64,000 nucleotides of DNA from Carya illinoinensis (GCF_018687715.1 NC_056756.1:36490480-36554479); one strand, 5' to 3'; shown: positions 22,480-33,493, counted from the stretch's first letter. Notes: generated from the sequence alone by a model not told the origin. Made by a program: numbers and translations.

Positions 22480-23712
22480 ATGAAATGTCATTTAGTACAT
22501 GATAAACATTCAGTCATTTACACGACATGTGTTGATTAATTGTTAATTTTGCATGAACATTGAGCATGATACATGAAAATATGTCTTTTTTGCATAAAGC
22601 TTGTTACATACTTTGAAGTGAAGCACATATCATGAAATATGTTTGGTCATGAGCATAACATGAAAAACATTTTATCGCAACCCAATATAAGGATTGGGGA
22701 ATATCCTAGTAGAACTCCTCTGTCTACTCTTGAGTAATCAAAGATGGATTAGTAACCCCTAGGTTAATGAAGAACAATCAATGATTTCCAACTAGTTCCT
22801 ATTTAAAGTATTTTAGGGAAAATTTGAGATATGCATCTAATACTGGTGGGTGTATATGTTATGAAAAGCTATGATCAATGCATTAAAAGTTATATGTATG
22901 AAGCTCTGATGATGTAGGCTCAAGTGGGCTACTGTAACCAGCAAGTACTCATGGTGCAAATGGGGAGTCGTGATGATACAATATGTTAAGAATGATGCTA
23001 AGTAAAGGAAGGAGTGGGAGAAAAAAGTATGAAATGTTCCATGTAAGTAAATGTGCAGCAAAGGTTTTAAGGAATCTAGATGGAAGACAAAAATGGCTCT
23101 TTTTACATTTTAAGCATTCATCTCATGTTTATTATCTGTCATTTTTACATTATCTCTATGTATGTTGGTTGTTAACTTACTGAAATTTCAAGGAATCTCA
23201 CTATGGTAGTCTAAACTACCATTCCTCTCTAGAATGATAGAAGTTATGACAGGACCGGAAAATGGTGATGAATTCTCTCGCTAAGGATAATTGAGAAGGA
23301 ACTTGACCTCAATCGTAAATTGGAGTTAATTCATGATGTTCCTGGAAATGGTCATGTCCGCCATTCAACGTATCCAAGAGACGCTTTGAAATGTTTCCCT
23401 TTAAAACCCCCTATAAACCAAGTCTATAATAAAGAGATCTATTCTCCATAACAATGTTGAAACTATTACCTTACATATGGGACATATAAGTAAGGCATTA
23501 TGTATGTTTCATTAAGCTTTGAGATGTTTAGTTTCATTTTGGTGCAAAAGTTTTGGAAGTTATCCTTTTGGTTATGATTTATTGCATACTGCTAGGAACA
23601 TGCTAGGTTGCATAACATGTTATCTATCATGAATGAAGGTATGTAGCATTGTGTCACATGTCTTGATACTCCAAGCCTCCATTTCATCCAAAGTGGGAAT
23701 TGGGGCATCACA
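22480..23712 (+). mobile_element. LTR fragment related to the 3.8 kb LTR, opposite orientation
   Basis: The right end reads GGGAATTGGGGCATCACA, matching the GGGGGCGTCACA end of the neighbouring LTR family. Its reverse complement shares several blocks with 6980-7450, for example 'gactaccatagtgagatt', 'gagacatg..tcacaa' and 'ttcatgata.ata'. The left limit is uncertain. It interrupts the second Tat remnant. No coding frame is present. Confidence 0.6.
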
Positions 23713-24280
23713 GGGAGCCACTCCAATGCCTGGACAAGGAGTGGGAGAAGACTAAGCAGTGCAGCCTTGACTAGGCTGCCAAAGTGATTCGGTTAGAGGA
23801 GGATGTCTGCTTGCTTAGAATAGATCTCAACCTCGCACACAGCCAAAGTACCCATGTCGAAGCTTGGTTCAAGGTGGTGAACAATGAGCTCAAGGAGCAG
23901 GACCAACATTTTTGTAGTTGAACCATGTCACGGAGACATATAGGCTAAAGTTGGTTGCTCTCAAGCATAACGTAGTTGACCTAGAGGTTGAGTTGGGAGC
24001 TTCTAGAGATGAGGTTCTTTGCTTCTCTCCCCATCATATGGCAGGTAAGGGTGATTTTGATAGAGCATGGGGGTTGGGTTATAAGCTCGGTCTTAAGAAG
24101 CCGAGAAACCATTTGCTAGAGAATCCTTTCATGAACCTAAGGTCCCTGAATTTGAAATCCATCAAGGTAGGACATAGCTTACCAAGTCTTCGACTCCTCC
24201 AGCTCCTCACATCCTTCAGTCTTTCTTTTTCCTTTCCTTTGTATCAACCTTTCTTTTCGGAAAGCTCCATTATTTTTTAA
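23713..24280 (+). pseudogene. Coiled-coil ORF antisense to a Tat element
   Basis: Two short plus-strand frames read as charged, heptad-like sequence: 'AAKVIRLEEDVCLLRIDLNL', then 'EAWFKVVNNELKEQDQHF', and 'YRLKLVALKHNVVDLEVELG' after a stop and frame change. There is one in-frame TAG near 23774 and another stop near 23920. It lies between a minisatellite and an LTR and runs opposite to the Tat integrase at 25130-25810. Some Tat-lineage elements (Grande and relatives) carry an extra, often antisense, ORF between pol and the 3' LTR, and this fits that position. Its function is unknown even in intact elements. Confidence 0.5.
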
Positions 24281-24319
24281 TGTGAATTGGATTTTGTGGA
24301 TTTTTTTGGATGTGAGTGA

Positions 24320-24985
24320 TAGGAGTGATGTAAGTGTTGGGATATTTGGTTTTTATGTTAGGCTGGAGATGTGCTTGACCACATTAACTGGCAATGAGTG
24401 ATGCACTTAATGGAGTGGCCTCCTTCTTTAGTTGCCGGATGTGAGTTTTGAGACACTTGACTTTTAGGCAAGGCGGGAGATGGGCTCAAGTTGGCAAGGA
24501 GTGAAGCAATTAAGGAAGTAATTTCCTCCTTTGGTCGCTAGGTACAAGTGTTAGGACACCTAACTTTGAGGTTAGGTGGGAGATGGGCTCGACCATACTA
24601 GTTGGTGAGTAAAATGCTTAAGTAGTTTCCTCCTTTGGTCATCAAGCACTTAAGTAGTTTCCTCCTTTGGTCATCAAGTGTAAGCATTAGGGCACTCAGC
24701 TTTGAGGCTAGGCAAGAGATAGGCTCAGCCATGCTAATTGGCAGGGAGTGAAATAGTACTTAAGGAAGTAGTTTCCTCCTTTGGTCACCAGGTGTAAGCT
24801 TTAGGACACTCGGCTTTAGGCTTGACCACATTAGTTGGCGAGGTGGGAAACACTTGAAGAAGTAGTTTCATCTCTGAGTGTTAGGACACTCGACTTCGAG
24901 ACTAGGCGGGAGATGGGCTTGACCTCGCTAGTTGGCGAGGAGTGAAACATTTGGAGAAGTTGTTTCCTCCTTTGATCAATAGTGG
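24320..24985. repeat. Minisatellite of about 90-130 bp units beside a Tat pol
   Basis: About six units share 'aggcgggagatgggctcgacc', '.agttggc.aggagtgaa' and 'gtttcctcctttggtc' (anchors near 24364, 24474, 24577, 24711, 24815, 24904). A nearly perfect 31 bp duplication lies at about 24616-24678. It occupies the 3' untranslated position relative to the minus-strand Tat integrase, as does the minisatellite at 978-1745. Confidence 0.8.
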
Positions 24986-25129
24986 AAAGACAACATTTTT
25001 TAAGGAGGCATGTTTATTATACTAGCGAGATTACAAGGGTGACTTTACACATAATACACTTCCTAAGGAATTAAGCATTCCATGGATGATGTAGCTCTTT
25101 CCTTTCTACATCCTTTAGGTGATTTGATC

Positions 25130-25810
25130 TTGATTCGTGGCAGGCTAAGACTACTTACGGTCCTTTCCATCGCAAGCTGAGCTTTCCTTCTCCTCACACA
25201 GTTATCCCCATCCTTTTTAGGACTAAGTCCGCAACCTTGAATGACCTAGGCTTCACCCTTCTAATGAAGTAGTGCTCTGCCTTTCTCTTATTAGCTACCA
25301 ACCTAACTTTTGCCTCTTCTCTCATTTCTTCCAATACATCAAGGTTCTTTTTTAACCCTTAGTTGTTTGGCCCATCATCAAAGTGCTAGACTTAGTAGTT
25401 TGGCATTCCTACTTCTACTGATACCATTGCTTCACTTCTGTAAGTTAGGGTGAGTGGGTTTTCTCTTGTTAGGGTTTTGGCAATTGTTCTATATGCCTAT
25501 AAGACTCTTGGAAGTTCCTTGGCCCAAGCTCCCCCCCCTCTTGATTGTCAATTGATTTTTCAATATACCCAGTAGTGTCTTGTTGGTCACCTCATCTTTC
25601 CCATTGGCTTAATGGTGTCTTGGAGATGAGTTTTTGACCTTGATTCCTAGTTTGGCAATCCAATCATGGTAGTGGTCAAAATCGAATTGCCACCCGTTGT
25701 TTGAGATGATGTTTCATGGTATGCCAATTTGGCCCGCAAGTGCTTTCCATAAGCATTTGGTAATGCTTTTGATTGTGATTCTCGCTAAGGCCTCTACTTC
25801 ATTGTGATTT
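25130..25810 (-). pseudogene. Second Tat-lineage integrase remnant
   Basis: The plus strand parallels 1955-2600 in wording, for example 'gtcttgttggtcacctc' and 'tcgaattgccacccgtt'. On the minus strand the C-terminal motif 'RVKPRSFKVADLVLKRMG' (near 25265-25205) and, after a stop, 'KLSLRWKGP' can be read. Stops and frameshifts are frequent, so it is a dead fragment. It is cut on the right at about 25810 by LTR-like sequence. Confidence 0.75.
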
Positions 25811-26160
25811 TGAAAACATTGCACTTGATGCTACTATCAAGGTTACTATTCATTCCAAAAAAGTGAAAAGAAAAACACTTGACACTAAAAGATCCTAAAT
25901 AATCATACTAACCTTAGGGTGCAAATCTTTCATTAAAATTCAAATCCGGAGTACTTTGAAATAATCAAAATGCGTTTTCGAACAGACGTTTCGTCCAGAA
26001 ATTGAAAATGGGTTAATTTTGTCATAAAATCCTCAATATTTCTCTGAGTCCAATGGCACCGACAATATCTCATTCTGACATTTCTAATTATTTTAAATAA
26101 ATAAAATTATATTTTTACCCCATTGACTATGATAAGAGTCCAAAACCTACGCATTTAAGG
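25811..26160 (-). mobile_element. LTR fragment similar to 21961-22290
   Basis: The two segments share the order 'ttttgaaaaca.tgcact', 'tttcgtc.a.aa.atgaaaatgg.tta', 'cataaaatcct.aata' and 'tctaatggca'. It is a broken piece of the same LTR family as the 3.8 kb LTR. Neither end is clean. Confidence 0.6.
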
Positions 26161-27046
26161 GATCGTAGCCAAGGACATACACAAGAATTTGCAATAAACT
26201 AAAAGATCGCTTCCTCTGTGCCCATTATAGTATGTACAATATTGCTACTACAAATAAACAGGACCCACAACTTAGAATTCGGAGACCCTTGGCGTGAATC
26301 CATAGAGAAAACTCATTGGCAAGAGAGATACAAAATTAGCAGGCGGAAGAGATGAGGATGTAGGTGGAATACAATCAGGTTTCGGAAATTTACCTTGGGG
26401 TAGATAGAAGATCTAGCAGGAGTGGAGAAGTGTTGATTTAGGAAAATCAAAGAAGCAGCAGCGAAAGTGGACAAATGGAGACGAAGAAAAGATGCGAGGA
26501 AAAGTTCCAAAGCTAATTATTATATCCCATTTTTGGCTGTAAATTTTTTTCGTCACAAAAAGTTAAATTTGTCACATTTCCGGCAAGGTTTTTGCGGCAA
26601 AGAGTACCGAATGGGAATATGGTTTTTTACGGCCATTTTAAGTCGCTCCAAATAAATTTGTTACAATTGTCCAATGCTCTGACGCTAAGTTTTCTACAAT
26701 GTATTTTTGGTTGCAAAAGCAAGTTTGCGCTGTCATTTTGAGACAAAACGTGCTACCATACAACCAGATCATAATTACGTCCCAAAAACTAAAGGAATTT
26801 CACGTGTCAATAAAAATAGTACTATTATATTGCCATATATATGCTTTTAAATAGACTATTATATTGCTATATATATGCTTTTAAATAGTGTAATTTGGAA
26901 TGTAAAGTTCTCGTATACTTTATTTTAAAAAGAGTGGGGGTTATCGAGTAAATTCTACATGTCAGCAACCATTCACTCTTACCCCCACCCCCAACACACT
27001 TTTGGACTCGGTATGTTTTTCTGTACCTGCTGAAACGTCGCGATCG
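26161..27046. other. Unassigned stretch with short direct repeat
   Basis: No gene is visible. A 34 bp unit containing 'actattatattgccatata' is repeated twice at 26817-26888. At 26520-26720 motifs such as 'ttgcggcaaag' and 'cggcaagg' resemble the subterminal sequence of the CACTA end at 52358, but no CACTA terminus was found here. Confidence 0.45.
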
Positions 27047-27256
27047 GGCAGGTTTGATAAGTAAGATAAACTATTTTGAGTAAGGATAAAAGTTTAAAAT
27101 ATTATTATTTTAAAATTAAAAAATAATTATTTTAAAATTAAAAAAAATTAAATTATATATTATATTTTGTATAAAAATTTAAAAAAATTATAATAATAAA
27201 ATAAAAATTTTAAATATAGATGAAAATTTTACATCTACATGTTTACCAAACCTGCC
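27047..27256. mobile_element. MITE-like AT-rich element with terminal inverted repeats
   Basis: The left end GGCAGGTTTGATAAGTAAG pairs with the right end CATGTTTACCAAACCTGCC (14 of 19 positions). The 210 bp between them are almost all A and T and have no coding capacity. No clear TSD was found, so the superfamily is not assigned. Confidence 0.55.
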
Positions 27257-28952
27257 TGAAGTTTGGGAGAGCCCCATTTCGAAATTTCCCACCTCCCCCG
27301 CATTCGCCCCTCTGAGCGCCCTGCGTTCTCCCCTCTGCTCAACTTCGTCTTCCTCTTCGTCTCTCCCTACTCGCGCTCCTACAGATTGCTGAAGTCTTCT
27401 TATTCTTATCTCCCTACTCGCGCTTCTTCTTCCTCTTCGTGAAATTTGTTTGGGTCGCCCTTTGCCTAGCTTCCCAGGTAACTTTCGAGATTTTTTCTCT
27501 TCATTCAATGGTGTATTATGGTTTCTGCTTAGGCGGAAGGGGGTGAAGGGAGGCCACAAAGTCTGTGCTATGGATTTTGTGAGTTGGGTATTGAAACTTT
27601 TGGGGCTTCGGGTTATTTGCTGTGCGCCTTGTCGAAGCTCTTCACCGGGCTCTAGGTTCCACAACACTGTCCACTGAGAAAAAACTTACAATTCTTTCTT
27701 TTCTAAGACATCTTCCTTTAAATTCTGCAGTTCATTGGAGAAAGGTAAGATTTACATTTTTTGTGTTGGCTTTAGAAGTGGTTCCTAATCCTTTGTGATT
27801 TACAGGTCACCGAGACCAAGAATCAATGCTAATTTCCTTTCATTTTATAATTCAAACCATTTCTCTTGAGTTCCTATAAAATAACGTTGCATTTTGTTTG
27901 CTTCAGTCTAAGCAATCTTGGTATTTTTTTCTGCGCGCACTCCTAATTTTAAAATGTTAATTTGCATATAAGGTTACTTCTAAATAAGGTTCTCTACCGT
28001 ACTTAATAATAAATAAATAAATAAAGGAGGTTCTCCCCCTTTCTGGTTTTCTAGTCAGTAACCATAGGACGGTAATGCCTGTATGCTCTCACAGGAAAGA
28101 GAAAAGAAGCAAAATAAATAAATTACTAAACAGATCCATGTAGTGGTGATAAGCATACTCCATCATATGTCATGCTGTACTTGGCCTGGGTAAATAGAAA
28201 AAATTTAAACTGGAAGCAGCTACATGCTTGTATCTCTTAAATGGTATCCTTACTTTATGCATATTGCTATAGAAAATTAGAAAGAAGTCTTGCCCGCTTT
28301 GAATGGACAAACGTTTCATGTTTGTGCTCACTGTAAATTCTACTACAGCTTTACCGAGTATAATCTAAATGGTAAAACAGGTGATCAAGGGACTTGATGA
28401 AGGGATCCTGAGCATGAAAGCAGGAGGAAAGCGTCAACTTTTCACCCCAGGATAAGTATGTTTTTCACTTGATATTTGATGCTGCAACATATTTTCGCTT
28501 TTAACTTTCTTTGCAAGATAAAATGCTCACAAAGGGGCGTTTGAATTCATGTTATTTTTTTATTGCTTTCTGGGAAATTTAGGGACATATAGTCCCATTT
28601 GCGGGGATTGAACCCCAGATCAAAACCCATCCCTGTGGGACGGATGGAAGGCCAGGGCCTATTGGCATTAGAATTCATATTTACCTTGCTTTTTTATGGC
28701 ATGAGTCAGCAATGCAAATTCAAAATTTTCATCTTCTGTCCATTTGTCTTCTCGAGAGCCAATTGCAAGTTTCTGTTTTGAAAAACTGTTGTTGAAAGGT
28801 TCTAACATGTATTGGGTTTGTTGCTCTTTTATTAGTTGGCATTTCCAAAAGGTATCACTTCAGCTCCAGGAAGGCCAAGAGTGGCTCCAATTAGTCCAGT
28901 CATTTTCGATGTGAGTTTGGAATATATAACAGGCCTTGGAGTGGAAGAGTAA
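27257..28952 (+). pseudogene. FKBP-type peptidyl-prolyl isomerase gene fragment
   Basis: Two exon-like pieces match the C-terminal half of a plant, probably plastid-type, FKBP that isomerises X-Pro bonds. Exon 28381-28452 encodes 'VIKGLDEGILSMKAGGKRQL' plus four residues after a CAG acceptor. Exon 28836-28952 encodes 'LAFPKGITSAPGRPRVAP', then 'SPVIFDVSLEYITGLG', and ends in TAA. The first exon runs straight into an in-frame TAA and has no clean GT donor, so the joint is damaged. The upstream catalytic half was not found. An exon-like stretch at 27600-27742 ('RLVEALHRALGSTTLSTEKK', with a GTAAGA donor) and a GC-rich, leader-like segment ending at GTAACT (27478) remain unassigned. It is probably a decayed or captured fragment. 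Confidence 0.65.
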
Positions 28953-30403
28953 CAGAATTCTTTGTCCCCTTCTTTTTTCTTGGCCCTTTTTCTTTACCTT
29001 TATTGGAATCCAAAACAAGTTCATGATTCAGTACTAACATTGTAAAACCTCCATTAATTCATTAATTTCTTTTCAGACTGTACAAAAGCAGTATTTATTC
29101 TTCATTCCAAGCCTCATATGCATGTTATGGTGGCAACAGTCAAAACAAATCTAAAAATTTGACCATGACTTGACCCTTTTCTTTTTATTATGAGCCAACT
29201 CTAGATACAAGTTCTTTGCTTCAATTGGCGGCCAACTGCTAGGAAACAGAATATGGAAGGAAATATTGGCATAAAAAGAGGTCCTACGATTCTCCAACTC
29301 ATACCAAAAAAGAGGAGTTTTTTTTATTTCATTGTTTAATATCATTATAGTCACTATTATTTCTTTGCTTTTTTTTTAGAAGAAATTGGAACTCCGTTTT
29401 ATTAAAAGCCATCCCTTATGACAAATGAATGCTATGGTTACATTCCAACATCTTGGAGTTACAGTATAGAAATCCAAAACCAAGGTGTACAAAAAATCAA
29501 CCTAGTCATAAAATAAAGAGTAATTCTGCTTTTTGTGCGTCTAGTTGTGGAGATGGTACAACCTATGGTGCAGCCTGTGATCAAAATCTGCTTCTCTTGT
29601 GTATGTTGTGTTGTGAAGGGGCTGCTAGTACAACTTGTCCAATTGTGGAGATGGTGAAGCCATTTGGTGCAGCGGGTGACCCCAAGCAGTTTTTAGTGCA
29701 TGTTGTTTTGTATCCAGTTGTGGAGATGCACCTGGTGTTGCTTGTGTACGTTATAGACCATGGGATTTGTGTGCAAACAGTTGTTGTGTTGTGAAGATGT
29801 TGTGGTGTAGTTTGTGTGTTTAACTTGTGGAGATGCTGTGGTGTACTATGTAGACTAAGGGCGTTGGTAGCATCCACCATATGTACCTTGTGTATATACT
29901 GATATGTACCTGAAATTCAGACCCTGATGAATATAACAACTTTATATGAATTTCTACTATTTTGGTTTAGCTCTAAATATGTGTTCTTGCAAGAATTTTC
30001 TTGTCACATAGATGACATGGACTTCTCTGTGATGGGTACCTTAAGAAACAAGTAGGCATGTTATGGCATTTCTCTATTCCTAGTCACAGAGATGACATAT
30101 ATATGTGGTTTTACCCTGAATAATTATTCTTTCCCATGTATTGTTATTACCTATACCATCTTGGTCCTTTTTGGGACATTTGAGTATCCTTTTTGGCGGA
30201 TTTGTTTCAAGGATAAAAGGGAAGTCATGTTTACCGTGCAACTGGGACAAATTATGAAGAACCTCTCAGGATGATACACTTCTACTCTCTCTTTTGGATT
30301 CTTGCGTCCACTTTCATCTTTATTGAACTTTATAAAACTATGATAAGCGCAAATCAGTGTAGATTTCTAAAGTGGCATGTGCAATATTCTACTACTTGAT
30401 TCC

Positions 30404-30404
<1 letters not shown>
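28953..30404. other. Intergenic stretch with degenerate repeats
   Basis: No gene is recognised. At about 29540-29860 a 'gttgtggagatg' motif recurs five times at uneven spacing of about 60-110 bp, an old minisatellite that creates the ORF 29429-29794. Near 29375-29420 and 30508-30560, 'tttttagaag' followed by 'ttttattaaaag' or 'tttttcattcta' resembles reversed non-LTR 3' tails. Confidence 0.5.

Positions 30405-30446
<42 letters not shown>
30405..30446. repeat. Homopolymer of 42 cytosines
   Basis: An uninterrupted run of C on the plus strand, flanked by 'gattcca' and 'aacacataaac'. The glycine-run ORF on the minus strand is an artefact. The exact length in the organism is uncertain because such runs are hard to sequence. 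Confidence 0.9.
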
Positions 30447-30448
<2 letters not shown>

Positions 30449-30779
30449 CACATAAACACACAACAAAAACAATAAATCAGAAAAACAACATAGAATTGAC
30501 ATAATTTTTTTATTTTTTTTTAAGAAGTAAAAGATCTTTTTCATTCTAAAATAGGAATAGCCCAAAGCACACAATAAGTGTACACGAGAAAACCAGCATT
30601 TTCAGCATGAGTTAATTGCTGTCCCACTGCAAACAACATCTACATACTACATCATAAGTTAATTGCTGTCCAAGTGCAAATAGAAAACGTAGGGAGAGTA
30701 CCATTACATTTGATCCATTAAAAAACCATCTAGACCATTGCAGTTAATATGGAACTTAGTGGGACTGAAAGTTACAATG

Positions 30780-32562
30780 ATCTCTTCATCTTTCAAAATT
30801 ACATCACACCTCCTTTAGGCCGATGTTGGAAAACAAATGTTTCTACAAGTACGCAGGAACAGTATCTCCCAAATGGCCATCATATATGGCAAACAGCCCT
30901 AATTCATGTCTCTTCTGCATAAATTTAGCAACATGATAATCCTCCATCGGATGATTAGCCTTTCTTTTTACTAGGCTGAAAGCATACTTTATTACCCCGT
31001 CATGGCTTCTTCCTTTACCAAAGCCAGATGAGGAACACACTCCTACAAGCTACATAACAAAATTATGAATAACAAAGGCCACAATGTAAATCTAGCGAGG
31101 CTTAGATGCAATTATAAGGCACAGAAGCAAACAAATGGTAGTTTGCTATTTTCAAACCATTCATACAGCAGCAGTTAGAAAATGAAACAAAGAAATCACT
31201 ATCATGCTTGACTAACTACATCATCACAAACAAATAAAGCACTGAAAGTTATCAGCATGGGGACCTTTTCTGTGACCTATCAACATGGGGAAATTGCTAA
31301 TTCTTCACCATATAAAGTCAAATACAGTAATCACACACATCCATGATGAAACCAAAGCAAAGAAATTAACCAATTAATCATTAATCTCATACTCAAAATT
31401 ATCTTTTTGAGCATGACTACATGATGATGACAAGCATGGGCAACTAATTTTCTCAGGAAAAGTAATTTTTGTGGCCTGTTTCCAAACAGAGTAAAGCATT
31501 AGTCCACATGATTCTCACATATTGCAATACCTAGTTCATCAACAATCATTGGGAATTGAGTAAGGTACAATAAGGAAGCCTTATCTCTGTACCTAGAAAA
31601 ACTTAAAACAAAAATTAAATAAAAAAGGGACCCCAAACTTGTTTTGTCTGCACTATGCAATTATTATTATTATTTTTTTTTCAAAAGCTTAGACCTAAAC
31701 TATACCTCTTACTGCATTTGATATGGAAGTATGGATCAAGTGCACTCTAAATACTAAGGTATCTTATGAGCAAGGTGTTTGTAAACTATGTTCTTAATCT
31801 TTTTAATTTATTTTTGTAAACTTGGTCGTCTCATCTAAAACCAAATAAATTGAAAATTACAAACTAATATAACAAGCACTTCCATTGTGCTTTGAATAAA
31901 ATACAACCATTTCAACCAACAAAAAAATGTAGGTGACTCGTGAGTTTTCAGGGCTCGCAACCTAGTCCCTGCATTTAAATGAGAACATCTGTGAGTCCAT
32001 TTTTAGCCACACAACAAGAGTCAAGAGACAAGACTCAAAACTTTTACTTTTAGCAAAGCCGTGTGATTTGCTTTGCTTCATCAGCTAATGCATGGTCAAT
32101 GGTTTCAAATTACTTTAGGTGTGTTTTTTCAAAGGTTTCATATCCCTTTTAACCTATGTTTTATTTCCAAAGATAAATTAAAAAGGAGTTTAAAAATAAA
32201 TTAAATACCAAGGTATCTGATGAGCAAGGTGTTTGAAACTAAGTTTGTAATTTTTAATTTATTTGTCATGGTTTTTCTTGTGATTTGGGCAACAAAATTT
32301 ATTCTTATGTTTCTTTTTCCTGCAAAACCCACTACGTAGGAGCTGCAAAAGCAAGGGGAACTCTTATTTGTCCCTCTCTCCATATCACATTTTAATCTAT
32401 GACAATCATTAACTCAAAAAAATACACAATTACAAACTGCAATCACTTGTCAAAAACCTAACAAAATAGTAGAAACACTTTGAAGAAGATTCTTTGGACA
32501 GAAAAATAGCTTACCGTGGCACAGATCTGGACCTCCAATGGGTTCTCTTCTGCAGATGGCAT
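30780..32562 (-). pseudogene. Protein phosphatase 2C, truncated N-terminal part
   Basis: Two exons on the minus strand splice cleanly in phase 0. Exon 1 (32562-32515) starts ATG and encodes 16 residues ending 'QICAT' before GTAAGC. Exon 2 starts at 31049 after a TAG acceptor and reads 'SSSGFGKGRSHDGVIKYAF' and 'KANHPMEDYHVAKFMQ', then 'LGLFAIYDGHLGDTVPAYL'. That includes the PP2C metal-binding 'IYDGH' motif. A TAG at 30845-30843 stands where the family has Gln. After it 'KHLFSNI' continues for a few residues, then similarity fades. PP2Cs remove phosphate from Ser/Thr with Mn or Mg. The remaining catalytic domain (about 200 residues) is missing, so this is a truncated pseudogene or captured fragment. 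The intron is about 1.46 kb. Confidence 0.8.
31056..32514 (-). other. Intron of the PP2C fragment
   Basis: AT-rich DNA between the GTAAGC donor and the TAG acceptor. No repeat, ORF or RNA gene was recognised. Confidence 0.55.
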
Positions 32563-32745
32563 TTGAACTCGAACAATATTCCGTCTTTAATCACATAGGA
32601 ACAAAGAGATAGAGTAAAGAGGAACAGGGGAGCAAGGGTGTAAGTGAGAGAGAGGAGCCCTAGAATCACAGAGCAACGAGAGACTTGTAAAGAGGAGGAG
32701 TCAACAAGAGAGAATTAAAAGAAAAGTAGAGGAGATGAAGATTTT

Positions 32746-33153
32746 TGTTATGAACCCACTGGGTAGAACTCACCCTTGAAAACAGGCTTACAAAGGAAGG
32801 GTGCTTAGGGGCTTATATACTAGCAACCAATCTCATACTTAGTCGATGTGGGATCATAACAACCACCATGCTCTACAACCAATGTCCACAGCGGTCCCGA
32901 CGCTTACACGGGCTGGCTGTATGCTAAGTCTTTCCTAGCTCTGGACTAACACTGTCATGCCAGCATCACCCCGCGTGCAGCACAATTTCAACTGTTGCAA
33001 CATGGTCTTAGAACCGTGGGGTGGCTCTAATACCATTTGTTGTGAACCTACTAGGTAGAACTCACCCTTGAAAACTAGCTTATAAGGAAATGGTGCATAG
33101 GGGCTTATAAACTACCAACTAATCCCGTACTTAGTCGATATGGGATCATAACA
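32746..33153 (-). mobile_element. TRIM retrotransposon (408 bp) upstream of the PP2C fragment
   Basis: Two 116 bp LTRs (32746-32861 and 33038-33153) both run TGTT(A/G)TGAACC...ATCATAACA. Beside the right LTR the minus strand carries TGGTATTAGAGCC (33035-33023), an initiator tRNA-Met primer site with one change, 2 nt from the LTR. The interior is 176 bp and non-coding. The flanks are ATTTT and AGTTT, an imperfect 5-bp TSD. It lies about 180 bp upstream of the phosphatase ATG, in the leader or promoter. Confidence 0.88.
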
Positions 33154-33158
33154 AGTTT

Positions 33159-33493
33159 TGGGAGATGAAGCACAAGGTGATGGAGATTTTGGGTGAAAGA
33201 GATTTTGAGAGAAATTGTCTAGGGTAGAGAAGAGGGGTGAAGGGAGGCTTCGAGTGAGAGAGTACATGTTTAGTGTAGAATCGGTTCACTTGTTAGTGAA
33301 CCCAATTTGCCATATAGGGTGTGGGATGTAAGATAAAAAAAAAAAAAAACATAATTGATGTATTAAGGAAAATACATTTGTGATTTGTTATTTTATATTC
33401 TGCATCGTTTTTCACCTACTTTTAAAATAAAATAAAATTTGTTGTGCCACTTGCAAATAGGAATATTTCTCAGATGGTTGGAAAACATATTGA
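33159..33493. other. Spacer between TRIM and Reina-like element
   Basis: It starts purine-rich (GA-rich, to about 33270), likely the continuation of the phosphatase promoter/leader interrupted by the TRIM. It then holds a short A run at 33336-33350. No gene is seen. Confidence 0.45.

Noticed and set aside
27039..27264. 8-bp TSD for the MITE-like element, which would make it hAT
   Set aside because: The flanks CGCGATCG and TGAAGTTT do not match, so the superfamily is left open.
29429..29880. ORFs on both strands resembling small cysteine-rich or threonine-rich proteins
   Set aside because: They coincide with the degenerate 'gttgtggagatg' repeat and have no splice or start context.
30392..30574. 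Minus-strand ORF ending in polyglycine
   Set aside because: The glycine run is the 42-C homopolymer.
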